Below are positions 7,399 to 13,832 of a DNA stretch of 14,484 bases, in pieces. The notes beneath the pieces are model-generated. The model was not told the DNA's origin and searched no databases. It saw nothing but the letters and a program-made list of their open reading frames with translations. Numbering within the stretch: position 1 is the stretch's first letter; every line of letters starts with the position of its first letter. The position numbers were made by a program, and so were the translations under genes. Source of the stretch: Treponema sp. (GTDB lineage: Bacteria; Spirochaetota; Spirochaetia; Treponematales; Breznakiellaceae). The stretch covers positions 1-14,484 of the forward strand of contig JAITAI010000084.1 of assembly GCA_031284195.1 (NCBI GenBank), given 5' to 3'.

Positions 7399-8299
7399 AT
7401 GGAACAAAGGAAACGGTATACCGGTGAGCCAGGCAGCGGAAAGCCACGGCGTTCACCCAAATCTGATTCTGAATTGGCGTCGGGAACAAAGTTCCCGCAA
7501 CAGTTATTCGAGGGAGTGCCAAAGACATTCGAGATAAGGCGGCTTGACATTACCGGGAAAGCTATGGAGTAGAAGGCCCAAGCGCTGGAAGAGAAGCCGC
7601 AGGAAAAGGACGAGGTCATCGCCGAGTTGGTACGGGAAGTATTGGCCTTAAAAAAACACCCATGGCAGGATACAGGCAAGGCAAAGATGAGCCTTGAAAA
7701 ACGGCAGAGGCTTGAAGGAGAGGCAGAGCGGCTGCACTGTTTGACCGGGATAGAGGTGCTGAGACTTGCGTTGTTCGCCGGAGTGAGCGTACGGACCTGG
7801 TCAGCGTGACAGAGGGCTACAGCCGGAAGATACTGTCCTGGGGGCTTTTTGATACCATGGAGTAGCTGACGGCAGAGCTAGTGCTGATGAAAGACCAGGA
7901 GTTATATCCCGACGCTCATCCCCGGATTATCACGGACAACGGCTCGTAGTTCATCTCGAAGGATTTCTGGGAACTGGTGAGCCTGCTTGAGATGGAGCAG
8001 ACCTTCACCGGTCCGGCGCACCCCCAGAGCAACGGCAAGCTTGAGCGGTTCCATCGGACATTCAAGCACGGGCATGTCCGGCAGGCAGTCTATTTGAACC
8101 GAGGGACGTGATAGAGCGGATGGGGAAATGGCTAGAGTATTACAACGGCAGGCGCTTACATGCCGCACTGTTTCATCTGCTGCCGGAGGATGTGTTTGCG
8201 GGCAGGATGGGGCTCCGGCTTGCGGAACGCAAGGAAAAATCGCATACTGCATATATCACAAGACGAAGTTACCGGCAGGTTCAAGCTGTCAAGCTTTGA
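7399..8299 (+). pseudogene. IS3-family transposase orfA/orfB remnant
   Basis: The first frame starts at the ATG at 7399, 7 nt after AAGGAG (MEQRKRYTGEPGSGKPRRSP...). It has a TAG at 7570-7572 and runs to 7809 through ALFAGVSVRTWS, the orfB start region. The middle of orfB, with the first catalytic Asp, is deleted. The integrase-core domain resumes at about 7808 with GYSRKILSW, then PDAHPRIITDNGS, a TAG (7948-7950), FISKDFWELVSLLEMEQTFT, and HPQSNGKLERFHRTFK with the catalytic Glu. A frameshift near 8105 leads into the C-terminal segment (ERMGKWLEYYNGRRLHAALF ... ending QAVKL), stopping at 8297-8299. Three or more stops and one frameshift make it dead. Confidence 0.85.
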
Positions 8300-8325
8300 A
8301 CCACCTTATATGCTTGCCTTAAAAA

Positions 8326-8345
8326 CAGCAAGTTCGGCTTAGGCA
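8326..8345 (-). repeat. Right terminal inverted repeat of the IS3 element
   Basis: Its reverse complement begins TGCCTAAG and matches the left end at 16 of 20 positions; it ends CA on the plus strand. Confidence 0.75.
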
Positions 8346-8513
8346 ATACATCTGAGCTATGACGGTTTTAAAATTATGGAGCAGGAAGCAGGGGACGACC
8401 GGCTTTCCGCCAACATTCAGGCCCTGTCCGAAAAGCTCCTCCTTTGCATGGCCGTATATAAGGAAAGACTTTCGAGACTTGGTAAAACAAAAAAATTTCT
8501 AGGCCGACATTAG
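8346..8513 (+). pseudogene. Short C-terminal gene remnant of unknown origin
   Basis: Directly after the right end of the IS, one plus frame is open for about 55 codons to a TAG at 8511-8513. It reads SYDGFKIMEQEAGDDRLSAN and continues with a helical QALSEKLLLCMAVYKERLSR segment. The only ATG (8376) has no ribosome binding site, so this is probably the 3' part of a gene cut by the IS. It could be the tail of the broken integrase, since family members have a helical segment after the catalytic Tyr, but there is no motif to prove this. Confidence 0.35.
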
Positions 8514-8524
8514 GTGTCGGCGGG
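8499..8524. repeat. TTAGG-loop hairpin, left copy
   Basis: gccgaca (8503-8509) and tgtcggc (8515-8521) form a perfect 7-bp stem around the loop TTAGG. The surrounding bases ctaggccg.cattaggtg recur at 12790-12806 with one base inserted here. The pair brackets the three-gene operon. No T-run follows, so it is not a normal terminator. Confidence 0.7.
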
Positions 8525-8564
8525 CATAGCCTATTATGAGCGTATGATGTTGCAGGAGGAATAT

Positions 8565-9557
8565 GTGCCAGCCAGAACTTACGAAGAAAAGGTTCGTATA
8601 AACCGTATTCTCATGGTCGACGAGGCGATACGCGCCGGAACATACCCTTCTATCACTAAATTGGCGAAAAAAGCTGAAGTCCATACAAGGACTATTGAGC
8701 GGGATATTGAATATCTGCGGGGTATGTACCAGGCCCCTATCGAATACAACCGGCAAAAAGGCGGCTACTATTACACCGAGCCCAACTTCTTCATTAAAAG
8801 CATTGTGCTGACCGAAGGAGAGCTATTCTCCGTCGCTCTATTTGATCGGCTTTTAGGGCAGTACCGGAATACGCCGCTTGAAAAAACCCTCCGGCAAATA
8901 TTCCAAAAAATCGTCCGGTCTATGCCGGATAGGGTTACAGTGGACACCGGCCCCTTGGGGTCTTATGTTAGTATAATTTCTGACCACCAAAGCAAGATTG
9001 ACGCCGATGTTTTTGAACGCCTTTTTTCCGCTTTGCGTGTAAAACAGACAATCACCTTTGATTATCGTCCGCTCCAAAAAACTACGTATATGCGGCGCAC
9101 GGTTGATCCCTATCATGCGATATGTCAGCGGGGAAACTGGTATTTTATCGGTCATTGCCACGATAAAAATGAGCCGCGTATGTTCTCTTTTTCCCGGATA
9201 CGGAAAGTTACCATAACCAATAGGCATTTTGATATTCCGCAGGACTTTAGGCCCGGCGATTATTTTGATAAAGCAATGGGTGTATTTGCGTCCGCTCGTA
9301 TTCCTTACACAGTAGAACTCTTGATAGACCGTGAGATTGCTACCTTCGCCCTTGAACGCACATGGCATGATAGTCAAACCGTTGAACAACAGGAGGATGG
9401 TTCGGTGTATGTCAAATTTACCACTACCCAGATACCGGAAGTGCTGCGCTGGGTCTTGGGGCAGGGGCACAGCGTCAGAGTATTGGGTCCGGCAGCACTT
9501 ACCGGAATGGTAAAAGATGAGGTGGAAAAGGTGAGGGGCATGTATGAAAAAATATGA
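8565..9557 (+). CDS. WYL-domain transcriptional regulator
   Basis: The 330-aa product begins (V/M)PARTYEEKVRINRILMVD. Residues about 8-50 are a winged-helix HTH of the HTH_11/DeoR type (ITKLAKKAEVHTRTIERDIEYLR is the recognition part). A linker follows to about 155. Residues 160-225 are a WYL ligand-sensing domain (ITFDYRP, GNWYFIGHC at 190-198, FSFSRIRKV), and 247-325 a C-terminal WCX-like extension. WYL proteins are cytoplasmic regulators thought to sense nucleic-acid or nucleotide ligands, and they are frequent in defence loci. I place the start at the GTG at 8565, 5 nt after AGGAGG (8554-8559). The GTG at 8514 lies in a hairpin loop without a ribosome binding site, and ATGs at 8544/8547 have weak ones. 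The stop overlaps the next gene by 14 nt, so the regulator probably controls its own operon. Confidence 0.88.
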   Translation: MPARTYEEKVRINRILMVDEAIRAGTYPSITKLAKKAEVHTRTIERDIEYLRGMYQAPIEYNRQKGGYYYTEPNFFIKSIVLTEGELFSVALFDRLLGQYRNTPLEKTLRQIFQKIVRSMPDRVTVDTGPLGSYVSIISDHQSKIDADVFERLFSALRVKQTITFDYRPLQKTTYMRRTVDPYHAICQRGNWYFIGHCHDKNEPRMFSFSRIRKVTITNRHFDIPQDFRPGDYFDKAMGVFASARIPYTVELLIDREIATFALERTWHDSQTVEQQEDGSVYVKFTTTQIPEVLRWVLGQGHSVRVLGPAALTGMVKDEVEKVRGMYEKI

Positions 9558-10739
9558 CTTGCTGAAAACACAGCTTGATGAAACGGTAACCGGTGCAAAA
9601 ACCGATATAGCCCATTTGCATACCATGGCAGATGAAGCAGAACGGATAAGCAAAACAGCCCGGGATGTCCATATTATTATCACCGATATTGACCGGCAGT
9701 TTGAGGAAAAAACAAAACTTACAAAAATTGATATGGCTTTTCTCTTTCTTGCGGTAGCGCTTCAGGTGGCAAGGCAGTATTTCTTTACCAATTTCAAAGC
9801 ACGGCTGGATCACCTTAAAGCAGCTGAATTGGCAAAAAACAAGAAAATACTATTTTTGATACAATAAAAGACGTTACGAACAACAATGAACGTGTAATCA
9901 GTACCCATAATTGGTATCATCCTTCATTAAATGAAATCATTTATAATCCCGTTCCCTTTGATATTACCCGCGGGATAGCAGGTCTTGGCGGCGGATTTGA
10001 ACACCGGGCAAAAACATTGGGACATGACCCGATACTTGGGTATATTTTTGGCACTGCGAATATTGCCACATCAACGCTTACAACTTCAAGCCTGCAATCG
10101 TTCCACGTTCAGTATGTCGCCCAATACCCTGCAGCAACAAACTATGCTAATACGTTTAAGGTTTTTTCGCATACAATTGACCGGCTGTTCAATGAGGGAA
10201 CAGAAGGTAAAATTATTGTCGCTGCATCCGTTTTCAGAGAAGCCATGCATTTAAAATCAGATATTAATTCAAAAGTAAGTCTGCCTATTCCATTGGTTTC
10301 ACCGTTGGTTTCTCCCGAATTTGCAAAAGAGATTGCCCGATACGGCTTTGATATGGCGAATAGTAAGACAATCGGAAAACAAGCAACTTATGCCGTACTC
10401 ATCAACACGGTAATCGCAATGGTTCATCGTCTTCTATACGACGAAAGCAAATCCGGGAATATTTTATTATACGAAGTTAGAACGAGAAAAATACTAACCT
10501 ATTCCAATGTTATCGCGTCTCTAAGTAATTTGATTATAGTGGCGATTGCCGCTGCTGCTGGTATAGCCGCTAATAATGCAATACTGGTAAAACAAGCGCT
10601 CTCATATCTGGATATAGGCGGATTAGTTGTTACGTTATACCGTATTGTAACGGATCTTCAATTTATCAAAAAAGTAAAACAGGAATTCCTTGAAAAGGAG
10701 TTTTATGACCAGGTTTATGGAAAAGAATATGACTTTTAG
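9544..10739 (+). CDS. Membrane-associated hypothetical protein, needs a -1 frameshift
   Basis: The ATG at 9544 (GAGGGG 5 nt upstream, overlapping the regulator's stop) opens a 107-codon frame that stops at 9865-9867. Protein-like sequence continues without a break in the -1 frame from 9834 (KKQENTIFDTIKDVTNNN ... PFDITRGIAGLGGGFEHRAK ... LGHDPILGYIFGTANIATST) to a TAG at 10737-10739. Joined at the A_AAA_AAC heptamer (9834-9840) this is one 398-aa protein. Residues 1-60 are helical and charged. A hydrophobic segment lies at about 63-80 (MAFLFLAVALQVARQYFF). A second hydrophobic region near the C-terminus includes NLIIVAIAAAAGIAANNAIL and DIGGLVVTLYRIV. There is no signal peptide. I do not recognise a named family. 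Either it is recoded, or it carries a recent one-base deletion or a sequencing error; a start at 10017 (TTG) would discard conserved-looking sequence. Confidence 0.75.
9834..9840 (+). promoter_or_regulatory. Candidate -1 ribosomal frameshift site A_AAA_AAC
   Basis: Read in the zero frame of the gene starting at 9544 (gcA AAA AAC), the bases fit the X_XXY_YYZ slippery rule exactly, and a -1 slip enters the long downstream frame. I see no upstream AGGAGG-like stimulator and no strong hairpin just downstream. A simple indel in the A6 run is therefore an equally good explanation. Confidence 0.4.
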
Positions 10740-10750
10740 GAGGTTTTACC

Positions 10751-12793
10751 ATGGTTAAGAAACAAAGTGATTTTGAGAAAGGAATGATCGCAGGGGCAAA
10801 GCCTTATGAGGAAGTTTACAAGAAGCAAGCAGAAGCCCTGAAACGCATTGAGACACGTCTGATCGACAAGGTTGATTCCTTTCATAAGAAAGCAGCCTTT
10901 CTTATAAACGACATGAACGATTTGCAGCGGAAAGAATTGTACGGCCTCAGCGCTCCCCCTGTGGATTTGAAGGACTTTGAGGAAGCAGAAGAAAAAGAAT
11001 ATGTGCTTGCCGGGCTTTACACCCTTGCGGCGCAATGCAGGAACGGCGAGCCTTCGCCGTTTCAGAAGGCTTTTATCCGTTCAATCCAAAATTATCTTGG
11101 CATGACAAAGCTCCAGACCGGCATCGATCTGTCCAAAATCGCTTCTGTGGACAGCGCGAAAACACAGCGGACCATCATGCAGGTATTTGCGGAGTACCTG
11201 TTTCTTGAAAACGAAGATTTTTCGTTCCTGACTGAGTATGCCCAGGTCTTTAACGATTTCAGCGTTAATGAAAAAAACCGTAACGATATTTTGAAATCCA
11301 TTGAAACCCTGTATAAAGCAGTAGGAGCGGAAGGGTTTATTGACAAATACGGTTTTATACTGGAAATGTCCCAGGACGGCGCCGGCCATAAGGCCCGATC
11401 CATTACGCTTGAAAAACTTACGATAGACAGGCCTTTCCCCATTCCATCTGGTGCGGAGAAACGCTATGAGGCCAAAGAAATTTATTTTAAGGCGAATATC
11501 CAGTGCCAGGGGAAACTGGTATTTGACCATTGCGTTTTGACCTATGATTACAATACCAATCAGCACCAAATAACCCTTGGTGAAACCGGCTCGGTTGAAA
11601 TCTTGCATAGTGCCGTTATGGGAACCCACGATGGAGAATGGCAGGAAAAATCGGGCGGCTATTTTATTCAACCTGATGGTTATTGTCATATCGATCCTCT
11701 GCTTACGGTGAAGGATTCTGTGTTTACGGACTGCTATGTTTTTGCAGAGGGAGTGAAACTCTCCATGGAAAACTGCAAGGTACAGTATTCATTTTTGCCG
11801 CCAGAAAAACCCTATAGCAGAACATGGCACTTTATAGATGCAGTACACGACGCTGAATCTGAAATAAAAAACTGTATTATCGAGAACACCTTTAACTGGT
11901 GGGAACTGCGGCGCAAACTGCTTGAATTGGATAAAGAGGTTGAAGCGGTTAAAGATAAAGATGCTGCAAAAAAAATCATGGAAAAAAAATTAAGAGATTT
12001 GCTCCACATGCCTGAGGATAAATTCAGTTTCGACGCCGTCGGGAAGGCATACTGGAAAACAGTGAAACTTTCTGATATGTCCCATGATGCATTGTTTTAT
12101 CATGTACGCATTGTTGAAAAAACAACATTTAAAAACATTCCTCAAGGCTGTCTTAGGGAAGTGCAAAAAATATTAAACTCCGAATTCTTTAACTGTATGT
12201 GCTGTATAAGCGCAGGTTATTTTGTAAACTTGGGATTAATTTCCGATTGCCTTTTCAATAATTGTGAAGAGGTAATCCATAGTTCCAATGGATCTTCAAT
12301 ACAGTATTGTCAATTTGTAAATTGCAAGGGTTATCTGCTGGACTTAAACTCTGGTACAAAGGTCGCATATTGCGAATTTTACAATGTTGCTGCTGCTGAA
12401 TACTCCCCGCAAATTTATATTCATGTTTACCTGAATGAGGGAAGCACGTGTATTGAGCATTGTACCTTTGATGGCGTTCTCTATGATGGTGGTCGTTATG
12501 GTTTCATTCACGCTGCTCTTTACCGTGGTTTTAAGCTTTTTTCTGACCCTATAGGGGTTTATATTAGGAACTGTGAGTTCAGGCATTGTAAAACAACACA
12601 TAGCGAAGGAAAGATCATCGAGGAATATGATTTTCCTAATAGAAAAAAGAAGGTGATTAGCGTCTCCGATTGCCGCGGCCTTGAAAATGTCAATAAAGAA
12701 GGGCATCGCGCTGAAAATATCCGGATTCGTCATGAAACCGGAATGGGTGAACCCATTGGCGCGCGATTAGATGAAAAAACATTTTTCCCCTAG
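10751..12793 (+). CDS. Large hypothetical protein: helical N-terminus, right-handed beta-helix C-terminus
   Basis: The 680-aa product starts at the ATG at 10751 with AGGAGG 7 nt upstream; the ribosome binding site overlaps the stop of the preceding gene. There is no signal peptide, so it should be cytoplasmic. Residues 1-215 are alpha-helical, with a bundle at about 75-205 (YVLAGLYTLAAQCRNGE ... VFAEYLFLENEDFSFLTEYA) that loosely recalls TerB-like bundles; this is tentative. From about 240 onward the pattern becomes beta-helical, interrupted by a charged helical insertion at about 385-425 (WWELRRKLLELDKEVEAVKD). From 497 to 612 a C-x-F-x-N-C-like rung recurs: DCLFNNC, YCQFVNC, YCEFYN, HCTFDG, NCEFRHC, about 20-37 residues apart. 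This suggests a pectate-lyase-like fold with a stacked cysteine ladder. No catalytic motif is recognised. The cell role is unknown; it probably works with the membrane protein and WYL regulator. Confidence 0.8.
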   Translation: MVKKQSDFEKGMIAGAKPYEEVYKKQAEALKRIETRLIDKVDSFHKKAAFLINDMNDLQRKELYGLSAPPVDLKDFEEAEEKEYVLAGLYTLAAQCRNGEPSPFQKAFIRSIQNYLGMTKLQTGIDLSKIASVDSAKTQRTIMQVFAEYLFLENEDFSFLTEYAQVFNDFSVNEKNRNDILKSIETLYKAVGAEGFIDKYGFILEMSQDGAGHKARSITLEKLTIDRPFPIPSGAEKRYEAKEIYFKANIQCQGKLVFDHCVLTYDYNTNQHQITLGETGSVEILHSAVMGTHDGEWQEKSGGYFIQPDGYCHIDPLLTVKDSVFTDCYVFAEGVKLSMENCKVQYSFLPPEKPYSRTWHFIDAVHDAESEIKNCIIENTFNWWELRRKLLELDKEVEAVKDKDAAKKIMEKKLRDLLHMPEDKFSFDAVGKAYWKTVKLSDMSHDALFYHVRIVEKTTFKNIPQGCLREVQKILNSEFFNCMCCISAGYFVNLGLISDCLFNNCEEVIHSSNGSSIQYCQFVNCKGYLLDLNSGTKVAYCEFYNVAAAEYSPQIYIHVYLNEGSTCIEHCTFDGVLYDGGRYGFIHAALYRGFKLFSDPIGVYIRNCEFRHCKTTHSEGKIIEEYDFPNRKKKVISVSDCRGLENVNKEGHRAENIRIRHETGMGEPIGARLDEKTFFP

Positions 12794-12813
12794 GCCGCAT
12801 TAGGTGCTGCCGG
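12790..12813. repeat. TTAGG-loop hairpin, right copy
   Basis: ggccgca (12793-12799) and tgctgcc (12805-12811) pair at 6 of 7 positions around TTAGG. The stretch ctaggccgcattaggtg matches 8499-8516 apart from one base. It overlaps the stop codon of the beta-helix gene and is not followed by a T-run. Confidence 0.65.
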
Positions 12814-12965
12814 TGTGGTTTATGTGAAAGTCTGGTTTAATACCCAAGTGTAAGCGCAGCTTACGGGTTCTGCAGCGGTTTACATACCCTCATGCTTACA
12901 AAAATAGGAAATTGCCGAAAGATTTCAGGATGCTGCTGCCCTGCGAAAAATCAGGAAACCATGAG

Positions 12966-12989
12966 CCGGGTACGTAACCCGGTTTATTT
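12966..12989 (+). terminator. Weak terminator-like hairpin
   Basis: ccgggt (12966-12971) and acccgg (12977-12982) enclose ACGTA and are followed by tttattt. A second small hairpin, gtaagc-gca-gcttac, lies at 12850-12864. Either could end the three-gene transcript before the 137-aa gene. Confidence 0.4.
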
Positions 12990-13023
12990 GAATAGGATAT
13001 AGCTTTAACACAGGAGGAAGCGT

Positions 13024-13437
13024 GTGAATAAAGAAGATATACCCGAGGTTGTGTATGAATTGCGGGGAAAACTCATCAATACAGTCACCAAGGAAGAATA
13101 CCAGGTTAGAGGTGTATATCCTGGGGGTGTTATTACATCCATATCAAACGACCCCGATCAATGGGTTGCAATTGATATACCAGGAGTGTTAAATTGCAAA
13201 CCCCAATCTATAGATGGCGCTTATGGTGGATTTATGGGGCTCATCAACAAACAATTGACTTACTGCGATGGAAAATACATTGCCCATGTAAGCTATTACA
13301 CATATCTACATTCGATATCTGTTTGCGATCTGGTTGGGTTGGAAAGCAGCGGCATGGGAAAAGAGATGCGGCTTGCCGCTCGCGCAAGGGCAAAAGAAGC
13401 ATATATTTCACTTTGCGAAAAAGGTATTCTTCCGTAA
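13024..13437 (+). CDS. Hypothetical protein (137 aa)
   Basis: A GTG start at 13024 with AGGAGG (13012-13017) 6 nt upstream opens a 137-codon frame to a TAA at 13435-13437. The protein begins MNKEDIPEVVYELRGKLINT. Its N-terminal 110 residues are beta-rich (EYQVRGVYPGGVITSIS, VAIDIPG, KYIAHVSYYTYLHSISV), and it ends with a basic helix (MRLAARARAKEAYISLCEKG). It contains three Cys residues. There is no signal peptide or membrane segment. It is 230 nt downstream of the beta-helix gene on the same strand and probably belongs to the same accessory block, though a hairpin lies between them. I recognise no family. Confidence 0.65.
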   Translation: MNKEDIPEVVYELRGKLINTVTKEEYQVRGVYPGGVITSISNDPDQWVAIDIPGVLNCKPQSIDGAYGGFMGLINKQLTYCDGKYIAHVSYYTYLHSISVCDLVGLESSGMGKEMRLAARARAKEAYISLCEKGILP

Positions 13438-13549
13438 CCACTAATGCATTGCAATCTGTCTTGTCTTAGGAGTATGAAAGAATGCTTAACCCTGAGTTCA
13501 ACGGGCTTTCTTAGTCTGTACGTTAGTTTCACATACCCGTAAAAAGACC

Positions 13550-13580
13550 GCCCGGTATTACGCCGGGCAGCCCTTGTTTT
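13550..13580. terminator. Probable bidirectional terminator
   Basis: gcccgg (13550-13555) and ccgggc (13563-13568) form a GC-rich stem around TATTACG. On the plus strand it is followed by cttgttttt; on the minus strand by ggtcttttt. It could end both the 137-aa gene and the minus-strand fragment at 13580-13684. Confidence 0.55.
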
Positions 13581-13684
13581 TATGCTTCCCCTATGATAAA
13601 TTCTTCCCGGTTCCGGCTTGTGATATTCACGCCGAAAACCAGCGGGAACAGCACGCCAAGGACAAACCCTCTGCCTTTGGAACC
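13580..13684 (-). pseudogene. C-terminal fragment of an unidentified, probably membrane protein
   Basis: After a TGA at 13687-13685, the minus strand is open for 34 codons reading SKGRGFVLGVLFPLVFGVNI, then TSRNREEFIIGEA, to a TAA at 13582-13580. The hydrophobic block followed by a polar tail, with a terminator directly after the stop, is what the end of a real gene looks like. No start codon or upstream part is left. It is too short to assign to a family. Confidence 0.4.
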
Positions 13685-13718
13685 TCACTAATACTGGCCA
13701 ATTTTTCTGAATTTACCC

Positions 13719-13747
13719 TTGCATAATAAATCCATGATGCATATCAT
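13719..13747 (+). promoter_or_regulatory. Predicted promoter of the amidohydrolase gene
   Basis: TTGCAT (13719-13724), a 17-nt spacer and TATCAT (13742-13747) fit a sigma-70 promoter. Transcription would start near 13754, inside the left arm of the inverted repeat at 13752-13793. Confidence 0.5.
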
Positions 13748-13751
13748 ATCT

Positions 13752-13793
13752 AAACCGTATAAATTTACAAGAAGATGTACGTTTATACGGTTT
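13752..13793. promoter_or_regulatory. 12-bp perfect inverted repeat at the predicted transcription start
   Basis: aaaccgtataaa (13752-13763) is exactly mirrored by tttatacggttt (13782-13793) with an 18-nt spacer. It lies between the predicted -10 box and the ribosome binding site of the amidohydrolase gene. It could be an operator for a dimeric regulator or a hairpin in the leader RNA. No U-run follows, so it does not look like a terminator. Confidence 0.6.
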
Positions 13794-13832
13794 GGGACAG
13801 AACCCCGTAAATCCATAGGAAGAGGGAAGGGA

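Larger units (their letters stand above)
7327..8345 (+). mobile_element. IS3-family insertion sequence, internally deleted
   Basis: The two ends are inverted repeats: 7327-7346 (tgcctaaggtgaacttaccg) matches the reverse complement of 8326-8345 at 16 of 20 positions. The element begins TG and ends CA, as IS3-family elements do. Between them are the remains of orfA and orfB in the usual order. At 1019 bp it is shorter than a complete IS3 element (normally above 1.2 kb, family knowledge), because the centre of orfB is deleted. No target-site duplication is visible (flanks gttc and atac). It sits where the integrase gene loses its C-terminal half. Confidence 0.8.

Noticed and set aside
502..7950. 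Recoding of TAG/TAA as glutamine
   Set aside because: Intact genes in the same window end with TAA and TAG at the expected lengths, and the interrupted genes also carry frameshifts and deletions, so they are simply decayed.
8514..8564. Upstream GTG start for the WYL regulator (347 aa)
   Set aside because: The GTG lies in the loop of the TTAGG hairpin and has no ribosome binding site, while the GTG at 8565 has AGGAGG at ideal spacing just before the HTH domain.
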